DNA from: Burkholderia latens
GTDB lineage: Bacteria > Pseudomonadota > Gammaproteobacteria > Burkholderiales > Burkholderiaceae
DNA length: 64,000 bases
Direction of reading: 5' to 3'
Assembly: GCF_001718795.1 (NCBI RefSeq)
Contig: NZ_CP013435.1
Span: 3,162,001-3,226,000 of the forward strand
How positions within the stretch are numbered: the stretch's first letter is position 1; each line of letters opens with the position of its first letter. The notes beneath the pieces were generated by a model. It worked only from the letters and a program-made list of their open reading frames with translations. It searched no databases and was not told where the DNA came from. Made by a program: the position numbers and the translations under genes. This document shows positions 44,701 to 52,560 of the stretch, piece after piece.

Positions 44701-45435
44701 TCAGGCCAGGCCCGCGGCGAGCGCCGCGGCCACGGACCCGACCACCAGCACGACGCCGACCGTGCGGCGCTTGTTCAGCTCGGTCCACAACAACACGCCC
44801 GTCAGCGACAGCAGGATCAGCGACCCCGCGATCGTGTCCATCAGCAGCACCCAGCCGACATTCATGCCGACACCGCGATGCAGGTTGTTCAACGTCGTCA
44901 GGAACGTGTTGCCGGTACGCTTCACCGACACATAGCCGTTGCCGACCCAGTATTCGGCCTGCAGGTTCTGGTGCGGCCCGAACACGCCCATCTGCCAATG
45001 CTCGGGCTGCATCACGCGCCGGTCGCCCCACGCGACCGGCTGCGCGGGTTCCTTGCGCACGCGCCCCGGCCGGCCGTCGAAGTGCAGCTCCTGCTGCAAC
45101 CATTTCGTCATCGCGGCCGGCGACTTCGGCGCCGGATCCGGCAACCCGATCTGCAGCTCCTCGACCTGCGGCTCGCCGGTCGGGATCTTCAGCGGCGGTG
45201 CGCGGTGATTCAGCACCACGCCCGTCACGCCGAACAGCAATCCGAGCACCGCGCCCCATAGCCCGACCCAGCCGTGCACCTTGCGCAGCCACTTGATGAA
45301 GGTCGCACGGCGCGAGCGCTGGCGGCGCGCGGCGCGCTCGGCATCGCTCAGCGGACGTGCGGCGGGATGCAGCACGATGACGCCCGCGGCAGGCGTGCCC
45401 GCCGGCGGCGGGGCGATCGTTTCGGGTGCGTTCAC
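44701..45435 (-). CDS. PepSY-associated membrane protein, probably iron-regulated
   Basis: The 244-aa product is an inner-membrane protein of the PepSY-TM type. It has a cytosolic N-terminus with an Arg-rich stretch, a first helix after KVHGWVGLWGAVLGLLFGVT (about residues 52-75), a periplasmic part with HWQMGVFGPHQNLQAEYWVG and LTTLNNLHRGVGMNVGWVLL, then a helix GSLILLSLTGVLLWTEL and a short final helix. His residues in the first helix region and in LHRG match the haem/iron-reductase-like pattern of this group. A Fur-box-like site lies upstream (45507-45525), supporting a role in iron uptake or siderophore-iron reduction; that role is an inference. Confidence 0.88.
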   Translation of the reverse strand: MNAPETIAPPPAGTPAAGVIVLHPAARPLSDAERAARRQRSRRATFIKWLRKVHGWVGLWGAVLGLLFGVTGVVLNHRAPPLKIPTGEPQVEELQIGLPDPAPKSPAAMTKWLQQELHFDGRPGRVRKEPAQPVAWGDRRVMQPEHWQMGVFGPHQNLQAEYWVGNGYVSVKRTGNTFLTTLNNLHRGVGMNVGWVLLMDTIAGSLILLSLTGVLLWTELNKRRTVGVVLVVGSVAAALAAGLA

Positions 45436-45506
45436 GCGAAAGATTCCATTCGTTCAAAGCAACGGGCGGTGCACCGAAACGTGCACCGCCCGCCGTGTCA
45501 TAAGAT

Positions 45507-45525
45507 GAGAATGAATATCATTACA
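45507..45525. promoter_or_regulatory. Fur-box-like operator upstream of the PepSY gene
   Basis: The 19 bases GAGAATGAATATCATTACA match the classical Fur box GATAATGATAATCATTATC at 14 of 19 positions, with the AATGA/TCATT arms intact. It lies about 72 bp upstream of the PepSY gene start. Confidence 0.65.
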
Positions 45526-45703
45526 TAAACTGCGCGAGGTCTCAATCGGTCCGCATACGTCGGGCACGGAACAAAGGGCGGCGAATGAAGCGGCGATGTG
45601 CGCGCCGTGCGTGCGAATGGCAAGCGGATGAGCGCAGATGACTGCGAAATCGCGTCGAAAGCACGCGATAGCGATTCGCAAGAAGGCGATGCGAAGCGGC
45701 CGG

Positions 45704-46018
45704 TCAGCGGCGCAGCGGCGGCAGCGGGAAGTGCGGTGCGGGGTCGCCCGCCGCCGGCTCGGTGCGATCGAGCGCGTACAGCCACGCGAGCAGGTCGGCG
45801 ACCGCCTGGTACAGCTGCGGCGGAATCCGGTCGTCGAGGTCGACCTGCATCAGCAGCGACACCATCTCCGGCGCCGTATGCACGTACAGCCCCGCATCGC
45901 GCGCGCGGGCGACGATCATTTCCGCGAGCACGCCGTAGCCCTTCGCGACCACGCGCGGCGCGCTGTCGCCGCCTTTCGGGTCGTACACGAGCGCGGCCGC
46001 GCGCTTGCGGGAGGTCAT
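45704..46018 (-). CDS. FlhB C-terminal-domain-like protein (FlhX type)
   Basis: The product (104 aa from ATG 46018, or 106 aa from ATG 46024) matches only the cytoplasmic C-terminal part of FlhB/YscU export proteins: RKRAAALVYDPKGGDSAPRV, VVAKGYGVLAEMIVARARDA and HTAPEMVSLLMQVDLDDRIP, YQAVADLLAWLYALD. The membrane domain and the NPTH autocleavage motif are absent; YDPKGG stands at the corresponding place. Such free-standing FlhB-like proteins (FlhX) can partly replace the FlhB C-terminal domain. If 46024 is used, it overlaps the fliK-like stop by four bases (ATGA). It is last in the fliS-fliT-fliK-like operon. Confidence 0.88.
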   Translation of the reverse strand: MTSRKRAAALVYDPKGGDSAPRVVAKGYGVLAEMIVARARDAGLYVHTAPEMVSLLMQVDLDDRIPPQLYQAVADLLAWLYALDRTEPAAGDPAPHFPLPPLRR

Positions 46019-46020
46019 GC

Positions 46021-47403
46021 TCATCGCGCAGTCTCGTCGTCGGCGCCCGGCGTGCCGCCGGCCGCGCTGCGCGCATACGCGGCCGCCGCGGCCTGCGCGA
46101 CGAGCAGGTCGAAGCCGTCCGGTTCGTCGCCGACCGCGCGGATCGACAGCCCGCCGAGCTGCAGACCGGCCCCCTCGAATCGCTGCCGGAGCGCGGCTTC
46201 GTGGCGTGTGAGGCGATCGGCGCCGGCCGAATTCGCGCGCAGCCGTGCGACGAGCTGCCGGCCGTTCAATACCAGTTCAGCGTCGACCGTGCCGAGCGAC
46301 GGCAGTGTCAACGTGAGCCGCGTGCGCCACGCAATGCCGTCGCCCGTATCGTCGCCGCCGCGCGACGCGTGGCCGCCCGAATCGTCGGGCTCGATCGTCC
46401 AGTCGAGGCGCGCGCCGGGCCACGCTTCGCCCGCCCAGCGGAACTGGTCGGTCGCGAGCGCGTCGAGCTGCTGGCGCACGAGCGGCACGGCGGCCGGATG
46501 CACCGGGTTCGACGCCTGCGCCTGCGCCTGCGCCTGCGGGTCCAGCGACGCGGCGGCCAATTCGGCGCGCGCGGGCGTCCAGTGCGCGCCAGGATGTTCG
46601 CCGAGCGGATCGGGCAGCTCGGCTAGGCCCGCAGCCGACGCCGGTCGCGCTGAAGCCGGTGCGCTCTGCGGGGCCGGCGCAAACGGATGCGGGGCCGCGC
46701 CGGGCGTCTCCGGTACGCCGGGTGGCACGGCGGCTCGCGACGCCGTTGCCGCCGGCAACGGCAGGCGTTGCGCGAGCAGTTCGTCCAGTTCGTCGGCCGA
46801 AGGGTGTTGCGCGGCATCCGGTGCAGCCTGCACCGGCACGGTCGCAAGCTGAGCCTGCGGTTCGCGCATCAGCGCGGCAAGCGGGCGCTGGCCGGCCAGC
46901 CACTGCGCGAGATGAGATTCGTAGAAGAGGCCGCTTTCGCTGACGGCCTGCGCGAGCGCAGCGCGCAACGCCGCGACGGGTGCCGCGGCCGCTGCGGCCC
47001 GAGCGGCGGCGACGTCTGCGGCCGGTGAGGCGGCGGAAGCGGCGGAGGACGAGACGGCTGACCCGGATGCCTGCGCCGGGTCCGGCGCCACGGCCGGTGC
47101 CGGACTGAGCAGCACCGACGGATCGGCGAGCAACGGCGCGCGTCCGGCGACCGCCGGCGTCGCGACGCCGCCCGAGCGGGAAATCGCATCGAGCACGAGC
47201 GCGACGTCGGACAGTGCGGTCTGGGCGGACGCCGGCGCCGCGGCCGGCGGTGCGCTCGCGGACGACGACGGCGACGCGCCGGCGCCGGGCGTGCCGACCT
47301 GCGCGGTCGCACCGCCGCCGGCGGGCGCGGCCACGGTGCCGCTCAGCAGGCTGTCAAGGCGGCTCGCCAGCACGGCAGCCGCAACGGAGTCGATACCGGT
47401 CAT
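46021..47403 (-). CDS. FliK-like hook-length control protein (second copy)
   Basis: The 460-aa product is strongly Ala/Pro-rich for its first 300 residues, then has a folded C-terminal domain like FliK/Flg_hook: RTRLTLTLPSLGTVDAELVL, NGRQLVARLRANSAGADRLT and ALRQRFEGAGLQLGGLSIRA. Its order, fliS-fliT-this gene-flhB-like, is a separate unit from the canonical fliK at 54594. It may be a paralogue with a distinct role in export-substrate switching. The Ala/Pro-rich region contains short repeats such as QAQAQAQA. The gene begins about 75 bp after fliT. Confidence 0.8.
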   Translation of the reverse strand: MTGIDSVAAAVLASRLDSLLSGTVAAPAGGGATAQVGTPGAGASPSSSASAPPAAAPASAQTALSDVALVLDAISRSGGVATPAVAGRAPLLADPSVLLSPAPAVAPDPAQASGSAVSSSAASAASPAADVAAARAAAAAAPVAALRAALAQAVSESGLFYESHLAQWLAGQRPLAALMREPQAQLATVPVQAAPDAAQHPSADELDELLAQRLPLPAATASRAAVPPGVPETPGAAPHPFAPAPQSAPASARPASAAGLAELPDPLGEHPGAHWTPARAELAAASLDPQAQAQAQASNPVHPAAVPLVRQQLDALATDQFRWAGEAWPGARLDWTIEPDDSGGHASRGGDDTGDGIAWRTRLTLTLPSLGTVDAELVLNGRQLVARLRANSAGADRLTRHEAALRQRFEGAGLQLGGLSIRAVGDEPDGFDLLVAQAAAAAYARSAAGGTPGADDETAR

Positions 47404-47478
47404 GATCGGAGCCTGCTCACCTCAGCCACTTCGTTGCGAATCCGGGCACGCGGCGGCCGCCGCCCCGGCAAACGGGCA

Positions 47479-47811
47479 CTACCCGCGCGCGCGGTACAGA
47501 TCGGTCAACACCTTCGTCGAGCGCCGCGCCTCGAACAGCGCGGACAGCCGCGCGACTTCCGGGCTCGCCAGATCGCGGATCGCCGCGTCGTCGGCGAGGA
47601 TCCGGCGGATCAGCGCGAGCTTGCGGCCGAGATCCGATTCGTCGAGCGTCACACCCGGATCGGCCTCCTTCAACCCGTCGACGAGCCGCAGGAACTCGGC
47701 CTGCAACTCCGGCAATGCACTCCAGTCGGCCCCGCGCGCGGCGCACAGCATCCGGCTCGACACGGCCGCGAGCGCCTCGTAGCGAGCGAAGTATTCGGCC
47801 TTCAGATTCAT
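47479..47811 (-). CDS. fliT: Flagellar chaperone FliT
   Basis: FliT is the export chaperone of the filament cap FliD and, in enterics, an inhibitor of FlhDC. The 110-aa product starts at 47811 (MNLKAEYFARYEALAAVSSR). It is fully helical, with segments LPELQAEFLRLVDGLKEAD and LGRKLALIRRILADDAAIRD. The ATG overlaps the fliS stop by four bases (ATGA), the usual fliST coupling. Sequence conservation in FliT is low, so the assignment leans on position and length. Confidence 0.9.
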   Translation of the reverse strand: MNLKAEYFARYEALAAVSSRMLCAARGADWSALPELQAEFLRLVDGLKEADPGVTLDESDLGRKLALIRRILADDAAIRDLASPEVARLSALFEARRSTKVLTDLYRARG

Positions 47812-48242
47812 CGCACCGCGTCCGCCGCCTGTTGTGCGGCCATCCGGGCGACTTCCGGCGCAATGCCTGTCCACGCTTCCTCGAGCGTCGCGAGCAGTCC
47901 GTCGACCTCGACCAGCATTGCGTCGCTCGCATGCAGGTTGGCTTCCAGCAGGCGCCGGCCGATGTACGCGTACAGCGCGTCGAGCCGCCCGGCGATCTCG
48001 CCGCCCGCGTCGCGGTTCAGCGACGCCTGCAGCCCGCTCTCGACGATCCCGATCGCCTTGCCGATCGCCTCGCCGCGCGCGGCCACGTTGCCCTGCTGCA
48101 AGTGCATGCGCGCGAGCGCGATCGCCTGCCGTGCGCCCTGGTACAGCATCGCGATCAGCCGGTGCGGCGACGCGCCCATGACCCCGGTCTCGACGCCGAC
48201 ACGCGCGTACGCACTGGCTCCAGCGTGTCCTGGGGAAAACAT
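47808..48242 (-). CDS. fliS: Flagellin export chaperone FliS
   Basis: FliS binds the C-terminus of flagellin in the cytosol and prevents early polymerisation. The 144-aa product has the family N-terminus AYARVGVETGVMGASPHRLI followed by AMLYQGARQAIALARMHLQQ, matching the conserved P-x-x-L-I-x-x-L-Y-x-G-A pattern. GRLDALYAYIGRRLLEANLH gives the later helices. Its promoter is the sigma-28 site at 48317-48343, consistent with late-class expression together with fliT and the two following genes. Confidence 0.94.
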   Translation of the reverse strand: MFSPGHAGASAYARVGVETGVMGASPHRLIAMLYQGARQAIALARMHLQQGNVAARGEAIGKAIGIVESGLQASLNRDAGGEIAGRLDALYAYIGRRLLEANLHASDAMLVEVDGLLATLEEAWTGIAPEVARMAAQQAADAVR

Positions 48243-48316
48243 GCGCTTCTCCTTGTGATGCGTTTGCTATGCGGTGGCGGCCGCCCTGCATCGCATGGCG
48301 CGGCCTTGTTCCAGAG

Positions 48317-48343
48317 TTATCGGAAGGGAATTGAAAAGCTTTA
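48317..48343 (-). promoter_or_regulatory. Sigma-28 (FliA) promoter of the fliS operon
   Basis: On the minus strand TAAA (48343-48340), a 15-base spacer and TCCGATAA (48324-48317) match the FliA consensus TAAA-N15-GCCGATAA with a single difference. The -10 ends about 75 bases before the fliS start. Confidence 0.85.
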
Positions 48344-48483
48344 GTCGGGCGGACTACCGGTCGCGTGTCGCAGCAGCGGCTGCCGGGTAGTCGTCAGCCG
48401 AGGGCCGTGGCGTCCGGGCCGCCCCTCTTCGATCGGCCGGGCGGGTGGTCGGACGCCGGGCGATCGCGCGTCGGGCGGCCATC

Positions 48484-48539
48484 GCCGGATGCCCGTCGCC
48501 GGATGCCCGTCGCCGGATGCCCGTCGCCGGATGCCCGTT
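48484..48539. repeat. Four tandem copies of a 14-bp unit at the fliE 3' end
   Basis: GCCGGATGCCCGTC is repeated four times without gaps (last copy ends in T), stopping 3 bp before the fliE stop codon at 48543. It lies in the fliE-fliS gap. Copy number of such short repeats often varies between strains. Confidence 0.9.
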
Positions 48540-48542
48540 GCA

Positions 48543-48887
48543 TCAAACCGACATCTGCATGATGTCGTTGTAAGCGCTCACCAACTTGTTGCGAACCTGC
48601 AAGCCGAACTGGAAACCGATGTTGGCCTTCTGCATGTCCACCATCACGTCGTTGAGCGACACGTTCGCCGCGCCGACCTCGAACGCCTGCGCTTCGCCGA
48701 GCGCGTGCTGCTGGTCGCCGCTGATCTTGTCGAGCGACGCCTTCATCGCGCTCGCGAACGTGCCGGCGGTCGCGGCCCCCGAACCCGCGAGCGCGGCCGT
48801 CGGGCTTGCGACGCCGCCGCTCGCCTGCGCGGCCATCGCCTGCATCTGTTGCAACACCAAACCGATTCCGCTGACGTTGGCAGCCAT
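48543..48887 (-). CDS. fliE: Flagellar hook-basal body complex protein FliE
   Basis: FliE joins the MS ring to the proximal rod and is an early type III substrate. The 114-aa product starts at 48887 ([20 protein letters not shown]). It has a long Ala/Ser/Gly-rich N-terminus. The conserved C-terminal FliE domain includes [20 protein letters not shown] and [20 protein letters not shown] with the final MQMSV. It is divergent from fliF across 248 bp, the standard fliE/fliF arrangement in this group. Confidence 0.95.
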   Translation of the reverse strand: MAANVSGIGLVLQQMQAMAAQASGGVASPTAALAGSGAATAGTFASAMKASLDKISGDQQHALGEAQAFEVGAANVSLNDVMVDMQKANIGFQFGLQVRNKLVSAYNDIMQMSV

Positions 48888-49135
48888 GCTGTCCCCAATA
48901 CACAAGAGAAGTGACCCGGCGTGCCGGGCGTCTGGCCGGCGCCGCACGATGCGCACCATGCCGGATCGCAAAAAAGGATAGCAGCGCGGCGCCCGCCAAA
49001 GCCGTGAAAGTACGGGTGAAACCCCGCTCTTTTCGGTCGATCGGAGTCGCGCGCGGGTCCCGATAATCGCATCGTGTCATTGTCCGTCCGCTCGTCCGAG
49101 CGGTTCAGTCGTCCCGCTCCGGAGAAACTCCACGC
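48888..49135. promoter_or_regulatory. Divergent fliE/fliF control region
   Basis: This 248-bp gap must carry promoters of fliE and of the fliFGHIJK operon. No sigma-28 or sigma-54 consensus is evident; expression is probably FlhDC-dependent as in related genera. Confidence 0.35.
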
Positions 49136-50899
49136 ATGGATTCGCAGGCCAACTCGCTGATCAACCCCGACGCTCGCACGGGCCTCGCCAGTCCGGTGCC
49201 AGGCGCCACCGCGGCCGCCGCGATGCCGGGCGCAGGCGGCGCCGGCGCGGACTTCGGGTTCGGCGGCTTCGCGGAACGGATTCCCGGCATCTCGCGGATG
49301 AAGGGCAACCCGAAGCTGCCGTTCGTGATCGCCGTCGCGTTCGCGATCGCCGCGATCACCGCGCTCGTGCTGTGGAGCCGCACGCCCGATTACCGCGTGC
49401 TGTACAGCAACCTGTCGGACCGCGACGGCGGCGCGATTATCGCCGCGCTCCAGCAGGCAAACGTTCCCTACAAGTTCGCCGACGCCGGCGGCGCGATCCT
49501 CGTGCCGTCGAACCAGGTGCACGAGACGCGCCTGAAGCTCGCCGCGATGGGGCTGCCGAAGGGCGGCTCGGTCGGCTTCGAGCTGATGGACAACCAGAAA
49601 TTCGGCATCAGCCAGTTCGCCGAACAGGTGAACTACCAGCGCGCGCTCGAAGGTGAGCTGCAGCGCACGATCGAGTCGATCAACGCGGTGCGCGGCGCGC
49701 GCGTACATCTCGCGATCCCGAAACCGTCGGTGTTCGTGCGTGACAAGGAAGCGCCGAGCGCCTCGGTGTTCGTCGACCTCTACCCGGGCCGCGTGCTCGA
49801 CGAGGGCCAGGTGCAGGCCATCACGCGGATGGTGTCGTCCGGCGTGCCCGACATGCCGGCGAAGAACGTGACGATCGTCGACCAGGACGGCAACCTGCTG
49901 ACGCAGACCGCATCGGCATCCGGCCTCGACGCGAGCCAGCTCAAGTACGTGCAGCAGGTCGAGCGCAACACGCAGAAGCGCATCGACGCGATCCTCGCGC
50001 CGATCTTCGGCGCCGGCAACGCGCGCTCGCAGGTCAGCGCGGACATCGATTTCTCGAAGCTCGAACAGACGTCGGAAAGCTACGGCCCGAACGGCACGCC
50101 GCAGCAGGCCGCGATCCGCAGCCAGCAGACCAGCACCGCGACCGAGCTCGCCCAGGGCGGCGCGTCGGGCGTGCCGGGTGCGCTGTCGAACACGCCGCCG
50201 CAGCCGGCCTCCGCGCCGATCGTCGCCGGCAACGGCCAGAGCGGGCCGCAGTCGACGCCGGTCAGCGACCGCAAGGACCAGACGACGAACTACGAGCTCG
50301 ACAAGACGATCCGCCACGTCGAGCAGCCGATGGGCAACGTGAAGCGGCTGTCGGTCGCGGTCGTCGTCAACTACCAGCCGGTCGCCGACGCGAAGGGTCA
50401 CGTGACGATGCAGCCGCTGCCGCCCGCGAAGCTCGCGCAGATCGAGCAGCTCGTGAAGGACGCGATGGGCTACGACGAGAAGCGCGGCGACTCGGTCAAT
50501 GTCGTGAACAGCGCATTCTCGACCGCGAACGATCCGTACGCGGACCTGCCGTGGTGGCGTCAGCCCGACATGATCGCGATGGCGAAGGAAGCGGCGAAGT
50601 GGCTCGGCATCGCGGCGGCCGCGGCGGCGCTCTATTTCATGTTCGTGCGCCCGGCGATGCGCCGCGCGTTCCCGCCGCCCGAGCCTGCCGCGCCATCCCT
50701 CGCGGCGCCGGAGGAAACCATCGCGCTCGACGGCCTGCCCGCGCCCGAGCAGGCCGACGAGCCGGATTCGCTGCTGCTCGGCTTCGAGAACGAAAAGAAC
50801 CGTTACGAACGCAACCTCGACTATGCGCGCACGATCGCCCGCCAGGATCCGAAGATCGTCGCCACCGTCGTGAAGAACTGGGTGTCCGATGAACGCTGA
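49136..50899 (+). CDS. fliF: Flagellar MS-ring protein FliF
   Basis: FliF forms the inner-membrane MS ring on which the flagellar motor is built. The 587-aa product has a cytosolic N-terminus, a first helix (about residues 62-80: LPFVIAVAFAIAAITALVLW), then periplasmic ring-building domains with YRVLYSNLSDRDGGAIIAAL, KFGISQFAEQVNYQRALEGE and VHLAIPKPSVFVRDKEAPSA. A Ser/Gln-rich linker near 330-385 precedes the second helix (about 493-512), and the cytosolic C-terminus binds FliG. The length is typical. It is first in fliF-G-H-I-J-K and overlaps fliG by 11 bases. Confidence 0.97.
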   Translation: MDSQANSLINPDARTGLASPVPGATAAAAMPGAGGAGADFGFGGFAERIPGISRMKGNPKLPFVIAVAFAIAAITALVLWSRTPDYRVLYSNLSDRDGGAIIAALQQANVPYKFADAGGAILVPSNQVHETRLKLAAMGLPKGGSVGFELMDNQKFGISQFAEQVNYQRALEGELQRTIESINAVRGARVHLAIPKPSVFVRDKEAPSASVFVDLYPGRVLDEGQVQAITRMVSSGVPDMPAKNVTIVDQDGNLLTQTASASGLDASQLKYVQQVERNTQKRIDAILAPIFGAGNARSQVSADIDFSKLEQTSESYGPNGTPQQAAIRSQQTSTATELAQGGASGVPGALSNTPPQPASAPIVAGNGQSGPQSTPVSDRKDQTTNYELDKTIRHVEQPMGNVKRLSVAVVVNYQPVADAKGHVTMQPLPPAKLAQIEQLVKDAMGYDEKRGDSVNVVNSAFSTANDPYADLPWWRQPDMIAMAKEAAKWLGIAAAAAALYFMFVRPAMRRAFPPPEPAAPSLAAPEETIALDGLPAPEQADEPDSLLLGFENEKNRYERNLDYARTIARQDPKIVATVVKNWVSDER

Positions 50900-51884
50900 A
50901 GGCCTGACCAAGAGCGCGCTGCTGCTGATGTCAATCGGCGAGGAAGAGGCCGCTGAAGTATTCAAGTTCCTCGCACCGCGCGAGGTGCAGAAGATCGGCG
51001 CGGCGATGGCCGCGCTGAAGAACGTCACGCGCGAGCAGGTCGAGGGCGTGCTGCAGGAGTTCGCGAAGGAAGCCGAGCAGCACACCGCGCTGTCGCTCGA
51101 TTCCAGCGACTACATCCGCTCCGTGCTGACCAAGGCGCTCGGCGAGGACAAGGCCGGCGTGCTGATCGACCGGATCCTGCAGGGCAGCGACACGAGCGGC
51201 ATCGAGGGCCTGAAGTGGATGGATTCGGGCGCGGTGGCCGAACTGATCAAGAACGAGCATCCGCAGATCATCGCGACGATCCTCGTGCACCTCGACCGCG
51301 ACCAGGCGTCCGAGATCGCGTCGTGCTTTACCGAGCGGCTGCGCAACGACGTGCTGCTGCGCATCGCGACGCTCGACGGCATCCAGCCGGCCGCGCTGCG
51401 CGAGCTCGACGACGTGCTGACCGGCCTGCTGTCCGGCAGCGACAACCTGAAGCGCAGCCCGATGGGCGGCATCCGCACCGCCGCCGAAATCCTGAACTTC
51501 ATGACGAGCAATCATGAAGAAGGCGTGCTCGAGAGCGTGCGCCAGTACGACGCCGACCTCGCGCAGAAGATCATCGACCAGATGTTCGTGTTCGAGAACC
51601 TGCTCGACCTCGAGGATCGCGCGATCCAGATGGTGCTGAAGGAAGTCGAATCGGAAACGCTGATCATCGCGCTGAAGGGCGCACCGCCCGCGCTGCGCCA
51701 GAAGTTCCTCGCGAACATGTCGCAGCGCGCGGCCGAGCTGCTCGCCGAGGATCTCGACGCGCGCGGCCCGGTGCGCGTGTCCGAAGTCGAGACGCAGCAG
51801 CGCCGGATCCTGCAGATCGTGCGCAACCTCGCCGAGAGCGGTCAGATCGTGATCGGCGGCAAGGCGGAAGATGCGTATGTCTGA
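50889..51884 (+). CDS. fliG: Flagellar motor switch protein FliG
   Basis: FliG is the rotor part of the C ring that interacts with the MotA stator to generate torque and switching. The 331-aa product has the standard N, middle and C domains. Recognisable blocks are SALLLMSIGEEEAAEVFKFL at the N-terminus, the EHPQ motif in LIKNEHPQIIATILVHLDRD (about residues 120-139), and in the C-terminal domain DLEDRAIQMVLKEVESETLI and ALKGAPPALRQKFLANMSQR, which hold the charged torque helix. It overlaps both fliF and fliH. Confidence 0.97.
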   Translation: MNAEGLTKSALLLMSIGEEEAAEVFKFLAPREVQKIGAAMAALKNVTREQVEGVLQEFAKEAEQHTALSLDSSDYIRSVLTKALGEDKAGVLIDRILQGSDTSGIEGLKWMDSGAVAELIKNEHPQIIATILVHLDRDQASEIASCFTERLRNDVLLRIATLDGIQPAALRELDDVLTGLLSGSDNLKRSPMGGIRTAAEILNFMTSNHEEGVLESVRQYDADLAQKIIDQMFVFENLLDLEDRAIQMVLKEVESETLIIALKGAPPALRQKFLANMSQRAAELLAEDLDARGPVRVSEVETQQRRILQIVRNLAESGQIVIGGKAEDAYV

Positions 51885-52560
51885 TTCCGCGCGCGACCGC
51901 GCCGGCACCCTCACCGCGTATCAACGGTGGGAGATGGCGTCGTTCGATCCGCCTCCGCCGCCGCCGCCGCCCGACGACGCGGCAGCGGCCGCCGCCGCGC
52001 TCGCCGAGGAATTGCAGCGCGTGCGCGACGCCGCGCATGCCGAAGGCCATGCAGCCGGGCACGTTGAAGGCCAGGCGCTCGGTTACCAGGCCGGTTTCGA
52101 GCAGGGCCGCGAGCAAGGCTTCGAGGCCGGCCAGGCCGAGGCCCGCGAACAAGCCGCGCAGCTTGCCGCGCTCGCCGCATCGTTTCGCGAAGCGGTGGCG
52201 AGCGCCGAGCACGATCTCGCGTCCGAGCTCGCGCAACTCGCGCTCGACATCGCGCAGCAGGTCGTGCGCCAGCACGTGAAGCACGATCCCGCCGCGCTCG
52301 TCGCCGCCGTGCGCGACGTGCTCGCCGCCGAGCCGGCGTTGTCCGGCGCGCCGCATCTCGCGGTAAACCCGGCCGACCTGCCCGTCGTCGAAGCGTATTT
52401 GCAGGACGATCTCGACACGCTCGGCTGGACCGTACGCACCGACGCGTCGATCGAGCGCGGCGGCTGCCGCGCGCACGCCGCGACGGGTGAGGTCGATGCG
52501 ACGCTGCCGACCCGCTGGCAACGCGTCGCCGCCGCGATCGGCAAGGTGAGCACGTGGTGA
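51871..52560 (+). CDS. fliH: Flagellar export apparatus regulator FliH
   Basis: FliH binds the export ATPase FliI, holds it inactive in the cytosol and docks it at the export gate. The 229-aa product (ATG 51871, or 51877) has a Pro-rich N-terminal part with a run of eight Pro. Gly-spaced GxxxG-type repeats follow ([20 protein letters not shown], then [20 protein letters not shown]), which are characteristic of FliH. The C-terminal FliI-binding domain has [20 protein letters not shown] and [20 protein letters not shown]. It overlaps fliG by 14 bases and fliI by 7. Confidence 0.94.
   Translation: MRMSDSARDRAGTLTAYQRWEMASFDPPPPPPPPDDAAAAAAALAEELQRVRDAAHAEGHAAGHVEGQALGYQAGFEQGREQGFEAGQAEAREQAAQLAALAASFREAVASAEHDLASELAQLALDIAQQVVRQHVKHDPAALVAAVRDVLAAEPALSGAPHLAVNPADLPVVEAYLQDDLDTLGWTVRTDASIERGGCRAHAATGEVDATLPTRWQRVAAAIGKVSTW

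Noticed and set aside
48743..51085. 780-codon minus-strand frame opposite fliF
   Set aside because: Shadow frame; fliF and fliE account for the region with full motif support.
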